DNA from: Pycnopodia helianthoides
Taxonomy: Eukaryota; Echinodermata; Asteroidea; Forcipulatida; Asteriidae
DNA: 64,000 bases
Direction: 5' to 3'
Assembly: GCA_032158295.1 (NCBI GenBank)
Contig: JASTWB010000025.1
Location: 124,001 to 188,000 of the forward strand
Below the pieces are notes generated by a model. The model was not told the origin of the DNA. It saw only the letters and a program-made list of their open reading frames with translations, and ran no database searches. The stretch's first letter is position 1. The number at the start of each line of letters is the position of its first letter. This document shows, in pieces, positions 26,088 to 37,500 of the stretch. The position numbers and the translations under genes were made by a program.

Positions 26088-26465
26088 AGGCAGTGGACAC
26101 TATTGGTAATTACTGAAAATAATTATTAGCATAAAACCTTACTTGGTAACGAGTAATGGGGAGAGGTTGACAGTATAAAACATTGTGAGAAACGGCTCCC
26201 TCTGAAGTGACATAGTTTTCAAGAAAGAAGTAATTTTCCACGAATTTGGTTTCGAGACCTGTGAATTAGATTTTGAGGTCTCGAAATCAAACATCTTAAA
26301 GCACACAACTTCGCGTGAACAGGGTGTTTTTTCTTTCATAGTTATCTCGCAACTTTGACGACCAATTGAGCTCAAGTTTTTACAGGTTTGTTATTTTATC
26401 CATATGTTGAGATACACCAAGTGAGAAGACTGGTCTTTGACAATTACCAATAGTGTCCAGTGTCT
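26088..26465. mobile_element. TTAA-flanked MITE, family 2
   Basis: Inverted ends AGGCAGTGGACACTATTGG and CCAATAGTGTCCAGTGTCT are flanked by TTAA at 26084-26087 and 26466-26469. Near its centre is a second perfect palindrome, TTTCGAGACCT/AGGTCTCGAAA. Non-coding, 378 bp. From memory this family is abundant in sea star genomes. The frame at 26139-26375 is a by-product of the palindrome. Confidence 0.85.
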
Positions 26466-26807
26466 TTAAATGAAACTGGAAAACAGCCATATTCAATTTC
26501 TTAGATATTTGTTAGACTGTCAGATATAACTGTCGGAGATAATATTTTAGAAAATTAACCTCAATATTGTTTTATACCTACAACTCAATCTAACCTTTAC
26601 AATATATCTTAACAGAGGGTAGCCTTTTTCAATGCAGTTTTTACTCTACCCTAAAGAACAAGCTATTAACAACCAGCATTTGGTTAAAACAACTTCAGCA
26701 CGATTTTGTTTTTAGGAAGAAACTTTTTTTTAATAAACTAGTTTTTATTATTGGCCTGAATTTAGTGTCATGTAGTATCAGCTTGTATTTAGTGGCATTT
26801 TTTTATT

Positions 26808-27040
26808 GGCAATGGCCAAGTGGTCACGTGAACCGACTCAAGATCTGGTGTTTTTTTATCAGGTCCGGGTTCTAGTCCTGGTCGGGATACTTGTGTCCTT
26901 AAGCAAGACAACTAGTCACTATTGCTTTGTCCTTCAGACCTTGTACACTTATTGTAAAGTAAAGGGGCTTGCCCAGGTGTTTCTGGCATAGTCTGGCAGC
27001 AAGATGCGCCACTCAAATGTGTGCCTTTAAAGATGTTGTG
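26808..27040 (+). mobile_element. tRNA-derived SINE
   Basis: An A-box-like TGGCCAAGTGGTC at 26813-26825 and a B-box-like GGGTTCTAGTCC at 26867-26878 are spaced as in a tRNA promoter. They are followed by the body TGTGTCCTTAAGCAAGAC and GGGGCTTGCCCAGGTGTTTC. The tail is AT-rich and the copy is degraded. Confidence 0.75.
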
Positions 27041-27239
27041 TTATGCTTGTATCGTATCATAAAAATATTTTTTTTAAAAATTTTTGAATGAGATTTGATA
27101 GCTCGGTGCCAGGAGTGTCATTTATAACAGACATGGCCATTATAAATATACTTTATTATTACTGATGTTGTTTATTTATTTTGAAGTTTATTACACAGCA
27201 AGTATTTTAAGCTAGAACTATGAATTGATGTTTCACTTA

Positions 27240-28005
27240 TTTGTAATGAGGAACCTCGGCAATAAAGGATGAAAGATACCAGGAGTTTGTTGACTTTGAG
27301 AGTGAGAAGCTTCAGGCAAACGATGGAGAGACCAGCAAGTGGTAGCAACTTTATAACCAAAATGTAGACGATATAAGGACCATCAAGCTGATTGACATGA
27401 AAACACTTGATCCAGGTCTATTCTCTCCTGAGAGGAACAGACTCAATTTAAACTCTGGATAAGTTAATGCTTCAAAGAAGCAATTCCGGATGAGATCGTA
27501 ATAAACAAACTGGAAAACTCAGCTACTGGTGCGCTCAGCTTGCATTTGATGACAGTTGACTCGTGACCGAGAAGTCATTCTCTCAGGTACCAACTGTTCC
27601 TAGTCGATAAATGTGCCGCAAAGACCCGCCAAGGCGTGAGCAAGTGGAGTCCATTGATGGCAAACACTTTGCCGCAGATGATATGCCTTTTAAAAGAATC
27701 AGCTTGGCTCAAATTACCCACTGACCACTTACCAGTAATTTAACACTTAGCCAGTACCCCCAAAACCAAAAAGGGCCTGATCAAGTGTTTTTAGCAGTTA
27801 TCCAAACATTGAAAAATATGTCTAACCCTCCCACAAAAGTTCAGCCGAAAGAAAAAAAGGTTTTGGTTGTTTTATTTGTCCTGGCGTGTGGTCTAGTAAT
27901 AATTTTCTGGTAATACGAGTCCAATCCTTGGTGTTCCGACAGAAAAAATATACAACTAGGCCTAAGTTTTAGGAATTTGCTACATGTACCCCAACTATTA
28001 ATACT
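27240..28005 (+). repeat. Gene-like unit U2, 5' part (interrupted by a LINE)
   Basis: Begins with CCTCGGCAATAAAGGATG and carries YQEFVDFESEKLQANDG and DPGLFSPERN in frames broken by stops. A later frame reads REQVESIDGKHFAADDMPF, nearly the same as U3. High identity with U3 continues to ATACTTTAT, where the LINE begins; U2 resumes at 30569. Confidence 0.75.
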
Positions 28006-28137
28006 TTATAATAATAATAATAATAATAATATATGGATTTATAAAGCGCACATTCTAAAATACATTACTCATGGCGCTACAGCACTAATGAAAATAGATA
28101 CAATGATTAAACACTGTGAAAATACAGAACTAAGAAA

Positions 28138-28695
28138 CTAGACCCAGTATGCTTGTGTAAAGAGCAGTGTCTTCAGTTCTGTTTTGAAAGTTTTCAGAGA
28201 ATTAATGTTTCGGATTGAGTGAGGTATTTTTTTCCAGAAAACAGGTCCAATGTGTGAAAATGCCCGGTCACCATAGCGTACTGTCCTGGACATCGGAACA
28301 ACCAGGACTAGTAAGGAGTTGGAGCGAAGCGAGAAGTTGCACTGCTTTGTCTTGAGTAAGTCCTCGATGTAGTCAGGTGCTAGATCATCAAGTGATTTGC
28401 AATCTAAAGTCAAGATCTTAAAGTCAATTCTCCTTCGGACTGGAAGCCGGTGGAGGGACAAAATGAAAGTTGGGGTTACACTTTCATACTTCCTGACATT
28501 GCCCAGAACTCTTGCTGCATTGTTCAATACTCTCTGCAATCGAAGTATGAACACATCCGGTAGACCAACAAGAAGTGCATTACAAGAGTCTATCCTCGAT
28601 GCGACGAGAGCATGAATAACTTTATCATCGCTGAGTTTGAAAGATATTTTCGAATTTTTGAGATATTCCAAAGATGGTAGTGGGCACTCTTGCAT
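28138..28695 (-). pseudogene. LINE RT C-terminal region
   Basis: A 185-codon frame with [14 protein letters not shown], a VTPTFILSLHRLPV-type stretch and YGDRAFSHIGPVFWKKIP. This is the conserved tail after the RT thumb in CR1, L2 and Jockey-group LINEs. It overlaps the RT core frame by about 100 bases in another phase, so one frameshift separates them. It ends just before the 3' UTR-like sequence and the (ATT)n tail. Confidence 0.85.
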
Positions 28696-29135
28696 ACAGC
28701 GGAAATGTGAGTATTTAAGTTGATGACTTTATCGAGATGAACTCCAAGATCACGAACTGTCTCGGCCATAGGCAACTCCTGACCTCCAAAGGAGAAGTGT
28801 GACTGCACTAAAGATGATTGATGATGCGGAGATCCGATGAGAAGCACCTCGATTTTATCACTATTCAGTTTTAGGAAGTTGTTTGTCAACCATGACTGCA
28901 TCTCAGACATACAGCCCTGCATTTGCTGAAAGGCGACAGTCTCATTTACACCAGGTTTGGAGGTCATATACAGTTGTGTGTCGTCTGCGTAGAGGTGAAA
29001 GTTAACTCCCTGATGGCGAGCAATATCCCCAAGAGGTGCAGTGTACATAGTAAAAAGTAAGGGCCCAAGAACTGAATCCTGTGGTACACCACAGTCTAAG
29101 CATCGATTCTCTGACTTACTGTCTGCTATAACCAC
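28590..29135 (-). pseudogene. LINE reverse transcriptase core (YADD)
   Basis: [17 protein letters not shown], the domain before the catalytic site, is followed by YADDTQLY with both catalytic aspartates. The usual glycine in PQGS is replaced by aspartate. Further LINE RT motifs follow ([13 protein letters not shown], then LGVHLD). Frameshifts on both sides show it cannot be expressed as one protein. Confidence 0.88.
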
Positions 29136-29292
29136 TAGTTGTCATCTACAAGTAAGGCATGAGCGAAACCAATCATGAACACTCCCTCTGACTCCAAAAC
29201 ATTCACTCATTCTTTCCAGGAGCACTTTATGGTCCACAGTGTCAAATGCTGCAGAGAGGTCTAACAGAACCAGGAGGACCATCTGCTTATTA

Positions 29293-29661
29293 TCAACGGC
29301 TGTCGTTTGTGACCTTAACCAGTGCGGTCTCCACGCTATGGAAAGGTTTGTAAGCTGATTGCATAGTTTCCGAAATGTTGTTGTTCAGATAAGAGACCAA
29401 TTGATACGCAACAGTCTTCTCTAAAACCTTGGATATGAAGTGAAGCTGTGAAACAGGTCTGTAACTGCTGAGACTCCTTGTCCAGCGTTGGTTTCTTGAG
29501 GCTACCTTGAAACAATCTGGAAGCGTTGCAGTTGACAATAAGCAGTTAATCACCTCCAGTATAGCTGTAGCAAAAGTAGCTGTTGCCGACTTCACCATCC
29601 ATGTAGGAAATGGGTCTAGACCAAAAGTTTTATCAGGTGCGGACTTGATGATTTTAACCAT
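29293..29661 (-). pseudogene. LINE RT N-terminal fingers
   Basis: Contains LDPFPTWMVKS, the SSYRPVSQLHFISKVLEKTV motif and a QSAYKPFHSVETALVKV stretch, typical of domains 0-2 of non-LTR RTs. Separated from the catalytic frame by a frameshift and stop around 29140-29290. Confidence 0.85.
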
Positions 29662-30212
29662 CTCATCAAGTGATTCTGGCTGAAACTCTGTCCATTCACA
29701 CGAAGCAGTGGAAAAAAAAAAGTCGAGGTGCTATCTGGTAATGAGCCATCAATTGCTAATTGGATCTGAGATATCTTTTCCTGGAAGAAGAGGCTGAAAG
29801 TGCTGCATAGCTCAGCGTCACAATCAGTGGTTGGTACAGTTATCTCTTTGGGTCTTCCAAGAAGATGGTTCACCAATTGAAAGAGGCATATCTGGTTGCC
29901 ATTAAATTCAGTAACCTTTTCTTTGATGTAGTCTATCTTAGCGGTTGATGTCATTCTGGTATAAATGTTCCGCTCCCTGGTAAAACTTTGGCGGTCAGTT
30001 CTCAGCCCGGACTTCCGCCAGCGATTTTCAGCCTGTGTGATTTGCCGCCGCTGTTGGCGTATATTATCGTTGTACCAAGATGACCTTGTTGTAGCAGCTA
30101 GCCAGGCAGTTAACATCATTAAGATTGAAGAACTTCTGCTCATCAAAAGATTTTCCAAGATCCTCAAGAAATAATGTCTATTGATTGAGCGAAGGTATCT
30201 GTACGTCATCAC
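29616..30212 (-). pseudogene. LINE linker between endonuclease and RT
   Basis: Has SSWYNDNIRQQRRQITQAEN followed by RWRKSGL, the basic linker that follows the endonuclease in CR1/L2-type ORF2, then a KIDYIKEKVTEF stretch. Ends close to the inversion junction near 30242. Confidence 0.75.
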
Positions 30213-30245
30213 TTTGGCTTTGGAACAAAGTTTTGATAAACATTA

Positions 30246-30500
30246 GTTGAATTGGACTGCTGCATGTAGGAATGAAATTCTGCTCGTTGGAGATATCAAC
30301 ATCCATATGGATTCTACAGATGATGCTGAAGCTGCTCGTTTTACAAACCTCAGTGACGCCGGACTTATCCAGCATGTTAGAGGGCCTACACACATTGGTG
30401 GTCACACCATCGATCTTGTAATAACAAGATCACTCCGGCAAACTGTAGGTGATGCACCCTGTCTCTCCTACTTTTGGCAAAGCAAGGGATGGTACAATAA
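30246..30500 (+). pseudogene. LINE endonuclease fragment, inverted
   Basis: EILLVGDINIHMDS, LIQHVRGPTHIGGHTIDLVI and the preceding spacing match the C-terminal half of the AP-type endonuclease. It lies upstream of the linker but on the opposite strand, so the segment was inverted during insertion. The N-terminal half is missing. Confidence 0.85.
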
Positions 30501-30568
30501 ACAGGTGTCACTTGTAGTAATGAGGCTACATTGCTCTTACTGGGATTCAGTTTTAGAAAAAAAATTAT

Positions 30569-31680
30569 GGAAAATCCTTCTGAGAAACTATAATTAGAAA
30601 TCCCCTTGACAGTTTAAAAAGTATTGTTAGAGCCCAAGCGAAACTTTAGGAAAGCCCCCATTGTCTCAAAGATTGCCCTAAAGTCCTTTCAAAGAAAAAG
30701 CAAATAGAAAGCCAGCTTCTTGCAACTGCATCCGACCCTTTTCCTACACTCTAGAATACCCGTAGTTTCCATCCTAAACCTGCTCCCGAGATAATTAACT
30801 TAAATCCATCCCCACTTTCCTCAACATTACATCCCAACCCTTACTAAACTAACATCAGAAAGCCATAAAAACTTTTTTGCTAGTAAGTAAAAAACCCATA
30901 AAGGAAAGTAACAATTGTTCAGATGCTCCCTAGAGGTGAAGATGATACAAGTACCTACCAAGTAAGTGCGGACTATTACCATTCTCCTTAAGCTTAACTA
31001 ACCCCTCCTCGGATAAAATAATGAAACATTAGTTTCTAGCCCCACTGAAAACTGTCAGAAACCCAAAGGAAACAGATTACAATCAAAAGTCATGCGCTCG
31101 TATTATAAACGAGGAGACATCTTCTGCTTAAACTCAAGACTCGGCTCATCCAACCCCCGGTGTCAGCGGGACCCCAATTACCGCCAGGTTTCAGTCGGTC
31201 CTAAGAGGAGACTCCTCTATTAGCCACAAGTCACACTGCCATCAATTACAAGCAAGAATCACCAGTAGCACATTTTGCAGTTTGCTAACCAGCTTACTCC
31301 TGGCAGGATTTTTACATGATGAGAGTCTGTCCCACTCTGTCGAAAGTTAACTAGGGTGAAGTGTCTTCACCTCAACTTGCTTGATGATCAACACACCCTG
31401 GACAAATTTGCTACTTGTTGCTGGTCTCACTTCTATCTCTTGCCTGACCTTGGTTGTATTGCAATCATTAGTCCAAACAAAATGGTTCACCAAATGTCCT
31501 CCAAACTCCAGTCCAATAATTTAGTAAAATCTTGCTATTGATTGCCGAGGACAGTAGTCATTACAGTGCAAATATAAAAGCAAAGTTGTTGTTTTTGTAG
31601 CATCAAGTGGTAGAAAATGGATTCAGAACTGTACCACTTGCCGACAGATACCCTGAATGTGGGTGTCTCAATTACATGGC
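30569..31680 (+). repeat. Gene-like unit U2, 3' part
   Basis: Resumes exactly where U3 continues (ATCCTTCTGAGAAACTATAA) and matches U3 through the GCTCATCCAACCCCCGGTGT block and the QLDDQHTLD-like phrase (31381 on). Frames are short and shifted. Confidence 0.75.
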
Positions 31681-31773
31681 TCTAACAGATTTTTTGTTTA
31701 ATTCACTTTAAAATAGCTTTACAATTACTATCAAAAAATCCTGACTTTGCAAGATACGTGTGGTTTTTTGCTA

Positions 31774-32031
31774 TTGGCCAAGTGACTATAACTCAATTGT
31801 CATAACTGATTGATAGCATATAAAGGAGCTACTGCACTCTAGTTCTTTTCGGACATAAATTCAATGCAGCATTTTAACGGGTAGTTATTACACAGTGTGT
31901 TCACAATAACAAGGTTATTGTATTATGGTGAAAAATTTGTAAACTACAAAAAACGAGCATTTCAAGAAAACTGTTATACAATTTCATGTTTTCTAAGATT
32001 GTTGTACTTTTCTTGAGGCTGTTCAATGTAT
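31774..32031. repeat. Dispersed repeat X, copy 2
   Basis: Matches 25749-26019 with small deletions and a 14-base insertion around 31915. Both copies begin after TATTGGCC or TATTAGCC. Confidence 0.75.
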
Positions 32032-33489
32032 ATTAACTTGAGAGGAAAATGCCAAAATTGCAATTTATCTAAGTGTTTGCAAGAGTTTTTAATAAATTCT
32101 TTCAGAAATTCTTTGTTTCCTTTTCTGTCGTTAATAACTGTGCCTAGTGTAACGGTTCCATGGACTTTTGTTGTTACTGTTTAAGTTGAAAGTACACATC
32201 AAATTTGGTAGAAAAAGTGTGTTCTGATGCATTTTAACTCCTAATTTTAAAGTATCCTTTGAAATTGGGTTTAACAAGAGCCATTTGAAATTATACAAAT
32301 ATAGCATTTAAAAAACTAAATGATGTCAATTGAATCCCTCTTTATTGATATCTTAATCGCGAAAAGGGGAACTACTACAGTTTACCTGTTTTATCATACT
32401 CTCTTGATTTAATACTTTGTTATTAATGAAAATCGCTGAAGATATTAGCCACTCATCATGTTTGTCAGGTCTCATTTTTGGATTGGAGTGAAATATGTTT
32501 CGCACGAAGACTGTCTTTGTCTAATCATTGTGAGTGACAATAAGGTATGTCACCAATAATCAATGTCGGCTCGATAGTGTAATGTTATTTCTAGCTCAAA
32601 CAAAGTGTTTGATTTTTCATCTGAACATAGATACAGCCCAAAAAATTAACCTCAATTTCAAAAGTAATACAAATGAAACCAATCATTGAAAATTTCCCAC
32701 GCATTCACCTTTTTGCATAAACGAATTTACAGTCATTACAGATTGCAGTAAGAGGAAAAGTACACCTTTGGTTTTTGGAACCGTTCGATTGTTATAATCC
32801 TGTATAAATGTAGATATTTACAATAAAACTAACTTGTGAAAATTTCATTTCAAAAGGGGGTAGCCTTTTTGAGATATCGCCAAAAATCTGGAGAGGTTAT
32901 GTCCACGCATGAAGAATAATCCCTAATAGGAATACACAATCTGAGAAACGTTTGACAGAAACGTTTCTCAGATTCAAATTTGGGGGAATAACAACGGACA
33001 TCTTTTTCCATAACCACATTATTTTGAATTGAAATATTTCTCAAAATACTTTTTACTATCGAAAGTTGCCGTACTTCTAACCCAGTAAGTTTTTATTTCC
33101 TACATTTTTTAGAGTGATTACCAATCCTATACCTTCCCTATAATACAAAAATTGCATTTCCAAAACCAACTTATGTTATTTAAAAAGAAAGTTCCAGATT
33201 TATCATTTGTTGGTTTAATGACTGTTTTATAAACATTTGTAAACACTGTAAGATAGCACGAGTTAAATATAATTTTTATGTTGAATGTAATAAGTATGGC
33301 ACTTTTTTTAAGCAGAGTCATTGGGTGATATATTTTGATGTTTATTCGATACCAGGTAAATTGCATATCAAGCTGATGGCTCTGTATGGAAACAGTCTGG
33401 AAGAAACCTTGAAAATCACAGTTTTGAAAAACTTGACATTTCCTAAATTTGAGAAAAAGTGTCTTAATGCAGACACTGTTGATGAGACA
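32032..33489. other. No gene seen; one perfect hairpin inside
   Basis: AT-rich. The only structured signal is the hairpin at 32940-32972. Minus-strand frames at 32850-33044 and 33127-33507 show no motif. Confidence 0.5.
32940..32972. repeat. Perfect 14-bp inverted repeat
   Basis: TCTGAGAAACGTTT, a five-base spacer (GACAG), then AAACGTTTCTCAGA. No U run follows in a terminator-like way; it could be a small cruciform or a transposon remnant. Confidence 0.7.
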
Positions 33490-35300
33490 AGAAAGTATTA
33501 GCACCATTTACCACTACAATGAACAAGATATGAGGACAATCAAGCTGATTGAGGTAAAAACACATAATCCAGGTCTTCTCTTCACTCAAAGGAACTGACT
33601 CTATAAAAACTTGGTTAAAGTTAATGCTTCAAAGAAGCAAAGTCAGATGAAGTGGTTGTAAACAAACTGCAAAACTCAGCTACTGGTGCGCCCGGCTTGC
33701 ACTTGATGACAGTCGACTTGTGACCGAGAAGTCATTCTCTCAGGTACCAACTGTTCCTGGACGATAAATGTGCTGCTAAGACCCGGCCAAGGCGTGAGCA
33801 AGTGGAGTTCATGGATGGCAAACACTATGCCGCAGATGATATGCCTTTTAAAAGAATCAGCTTGGCTCAAATTACCCACTGACCACTTACCAGTAATTTA
33901 ACAGTTAGCCAGGACCCCCAAAACCAAAAAGGGCCTGATTTAGTGTTTTTAGCAGTTATCCAAACATTGAAAAACATTTTCAACCCTCCCACAAAAGTTC
34001 AGCCAAAAGAAAAAAAAATTGGTTCTTTTATTTGTCATGGCGTGTGGTCTAGTGATAATTTTCTGGTAATTTGAGTCCAATCCTTGGTGTTCCGACAGAA
34101 AAAATACACAACTAGGCCTAGGTTTTAGGAATTTGCTACGTGTACCCCAACTAGTAATACTTTATGAAAAATTCTTCTGAGAAACTATAACTGGAAATCC
34201 CCTTGACAGTTTAAAGTGTTGTTAGAGACCAAGCCAAACTTTAGGAAAGCCCCCATTGTCTCAAAGATTGCCCTAAAGTCCTTTCAAAGAAAAGGCCAAC
34301 AGAAAGTCAACCTCTCGCAACCGCACCCGACCCCTCTGCCTCCTACATTTTGGAATAACCCATACAAGACCCTTCTCCCTCCTGCACTTTACATAACCCG
34401 TAGTTTCCATCCTAATTCTGCTCCCTAGATATTTAACCTCAATCTATCCCTCCTTTCCTCAAATAATGACAAACTACTTCCCAGCCTCACCTAACTTATA
34501 TCAGAAACCCGTTAAAACTTATTTGTTACTAAGTAAAAAACCAATAAGGGAAAGTAACAGTTGTTTAGATGCTCCCTAGAGGTGAAGGCGATACAAGTAA
34601 CTACCAAGTAAATGCGGACTATTTCCATTCTCCTTAAGCTAAACTAACCCCTCCTCCTATCAAATAATGACACATTAGTTTCTAGCCCCACTAAAAACTG
34701 TCAGAAACCCAAGGGAAACAGATTACAATCAAAAGTCATGCACTCATATTATAAACGAGGAGACATCTTCTGCTTAAACTCAAGACTCGGCTCATCCAAC
34801 CCCCGGTGTCAGAGAGACCCCAATTACCGCCAGGCTTCAGTCGGTCCTGAGAGTAGACTCCTCTATTAGCCACAAGTCACACTGCCATCAATCACAAGCA
34901 AGAATCACCAGTAGCACATTCTGCAGTTTGCTAACCAGCTTACTACTGACAGGGTTTTCACATTTTATAGTCAAAGGGAAGCTGATGAGTCTGTCTCAAT
35001 TGTCCTGAAGAAAGAAAACCTGCTACAAGTGTCTCCACTACAATCAGCTTGATGATCAATACCTCCCGCACATTGCAGCAATCGAAAATGCTACTATTGG
35101 TTGATCTCTTAAGGATTTGTATTGCACTCGTTTGGCCTTAAGATGGTTTATCAATTTTCCCTCTGCCCACTTTTTGGTTCAATCTCACCACTGCTTGCTG
35201 AGGACACTATTCATCACAATGCAATTATCATATTGTTCAAGTAACATCTTCTCAGAGATAGAAAGTTTTTGGGGTACTTTTATTGAACAGCCTTACTAGA
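33490..35300 (+). repeat. Gene-like unit U3
   Basis: Closest to U2 and free of the LINE, so it supplies the empty site. A frame at about 33730-33881 reads RYQLFLDDKCAAKTRPRRE, then DGKHYAADDMPFKRISLAQ and a stop, clearly related to the U2 frame REQVESIDGKHFAADDMPF. The first coding block is mostly missing. No family recognised. Confidence 0.7.
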
Positions 35301-36424
35301 TATATGGTTGTTTTTTGTACTATGTAGTACCTTTGCTATTTTTATTTAATTTGTTTGTACCAATGTGCAAAAAGATTTTCGTTAATGTGGTGTTTTGCAA
35401 TTGACAGGCAAAACAGTTCATGAATTGTCACAAATGAAAACAACTTCTTTAAGCTAAGCCTAATTTGGGTTTGTGGCTGATGTGGGCAGGGGCAGTCAGT
35501 ATCCACAAGAGTTGTATTATAGATATCGTGAAAATATTTGAAGAAAAATAAAATGTTTAAAACTTGGTTCGTCATAGATTTTCATCGTGTTGAAAAGTGT
35601 TTATATCCCATGACAATTTCCTAGATTTTCATCGTGTTGAAAAGTGTTTATATTCCATGACAATTTTTGAAATTTGATATAGCATCTTGCCCTAAATACA
35701 TGAAAACACAAACCAGTAACGACTACTTTTACATGTAATTACAACCTGGTTTGTTACTCTTTTGATATTATTAACTCTGACATATATGCTTGATTCTTTT
35801 CTGAACTTGTTACACTCAAAGTACTTGTTCAACAATATCACACTTTAAAACAAGTCTTATTTTTTGTACTCGAATGAGATGTCATATTAATTATAATTGT
35901 AAATTTTTGTATAAAACTTAAAATTGAGCATGATGGAGTGCTGTTATTCCAGTGAAACAGAAATTATTTGAAACCTACATCTACAGCTAAATCTAAATTT
36001 TTAAAACTAACCTAGGCCTTAATCAGTAACCTGAACCTAAAAGATAAACTTTAAGCCTGAGGTTCTCCTGAAGCTACAAGTAGAAAGAAATTTAAACATT
36101 AATGTATAAACCGAACATCCTTAAAATGGATTTGTATTGCACTTAGTTGAACAATTTCAAACATTACACTTATACAAATATTTTTATTGCACTAGAGATG
36201 ATTGTGTCACACAATTGCTTTCTATTGCATCTATTGGACATTGCACTTTAATAAGTATTGCACTCGAGACTTAATTGCACTTGATTTGTGTTTTACTGGG
36301 TGAAAAATTTAAAACATTGCACTATACAATATTTGTATTGCACTAGCGATGATTGTGTTTCACATAATTGCTTTCTATTGCACCTATTGCACCAATTGGA
36401 CATTGCACTACAATAAGTATTGCA
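35301..36424. other. No gene seen; short repeats and TTGCAC-rich DNA
   Basis: Contains a truncated GGTAGC-family remnant near 35472-35500, the 47-bp tandem pair at 35575-35670, and spaced TTGCACT phrases from 36130 that parallel the minisatellite before U1. Confidence 0.55.
35575..35670. repeat. 47-bp tandem duplication
   Basis: TAGATTTTCATCGTGTTGAA followed by AAGTGTTTATAT and CCATGACAATTT occurs twice in a row, differing at one or two bases. Confidence 0.85.
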
Positions 36425-37500
36425 CTTGAAAGAAACAGGGCCTTGTGTTTTGTAAAAGATGGACCTCGGCAATCATAACTTATAGACCTGGTTGACTATG
36501 AGAATGATGAGCTTAATGCAGCCAATGAAGACACTGGAACCGATTCCATCTCAGTCCAAATGAAAAAACATCAATCATGCAATACCCCGGGTCCAGAGTC
36601 AGGTCAGCAGGGCTGAGACAAAAAAACATCCCTCAGGTCTCTCTAAAGATATCAGCAAATGGTAGCACGTTCAATAACTCCAATGCACAAGATGTGTTGA
36701 CCAAAGACCTGAATGAGGTGAAGACAGTTGATCCAGGTCTTCCCTCTCCTGAGAGGAACGGACTCCATGTAACTTCCAGGTGACTCAATGCTTGCAGACT
36801 CATGTCAAGAATGAAGTAGTCTATGCAAACCGCAACCTAGCTGTTGGCAGGCCGAACTTGCGGTAGATGACTGTGGACTAGTGACTGAGAAACCATCCTC
36901 CCAGGCACCAACTGTCCCTTCCAGTAAATGCGCCACAAAGACCCTGAAAGGTCATGAGCCAGCGAAGCCTATCAAAGGTGGAATGATGATCCAGTTGCAT
37001 TGTACACGACGCGGATCACATGCCTTTCCAAAGAATCTGAGTCCTTGATGAGTTTCTCACATACCTGCTTCCAGAAGTACACCTCAGAATACCCCATCGC
37101 ACATGTAAACAAATATGCCACCCCCAAGGAAACCTCAAAACAAACAATTCAAACTCCTACACCAAGTGAACTTCCAAATGCTCAACACCAAATCGGCATG
37201 GTAACAGAAAATCATTAAACAGAACGGAAATGAAAAGTACGCCACTACTCCATGCATAAAGACAGAGCAAAAGAATAAATGACATCAAAGGATTCTCCCC
37301 AGGCAACCATCGCCCCAGAGCTAGATTTCATCAGCGGTAAGCAGAGGTGAAGATAAAAACTTGTTGCCTATGAGTTGACTGCAGCAAACAGTGAATGCCA
37401 GCCAAATTATTGGTAAGCCACATCCCCTCTAAGATTTCCCCCGAAAAATCAGTTTCAAGAGAAAACAAAACAAATCACAAGCCCCAATCCTTTCTTAGAA
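36425..37500 (+). repeat. Gene-like unit U4, 5' part
   Basis: Close match to U1 from GGGCCTTGTGTTTTG to the ETSKQTIQTPTPSELP frame. The 1.02-kb piece beginning at 36872 is repeated in tandem from 37892. Confidence 0.8.
36577..36783 (+). pseudogene. U4 open block equivalent to U1 21193-21392
   Basis: A 68-codon frame runs through the position where U1 has GTAAGC, showing the unit was originally read without a splice here. It includes AQDVLTKDLNEVKTVDPGL, then PSPERNGL, and ends at CCAG|GTGACT. The upstream part lies in another phase because of a one-base loss near 36561, so the copy is broken. Confidence 0.45.

Larger units (their letters stand above)
28010..30564 (-). mobile_element. CR1/L2-like LINE with inverted 5' segment
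   Basis: The RT and C-terminal region read on the minus strand from about 30240 to 28138, and the 3' end is (ATT)n at 28010-28030. The endonuclease segment at 30246-30500 reads on the plus strand, the signature of 5' inversion by twin priming. TTAT at 28006-28009 and 30565-30568 is the likely target duplication. U3 preserves the uninterrupted site (ATACTTTATGAAAAATTC at 34158), which confirms both edges. 5'-truncated and inactive. Confidence 0.85.

Noticed and set aside
26139..26375. 78-residue minus-strand protein
   Set aside because: It lies entirely inside the MITE and is generated by its palindromic interior.
26808..26890. Genuine tRNA gene
   Set aside because: A- and B-box-like sequences exist, but no acceptor stem or anticodon arm can be folded and a SINE body follows directly.
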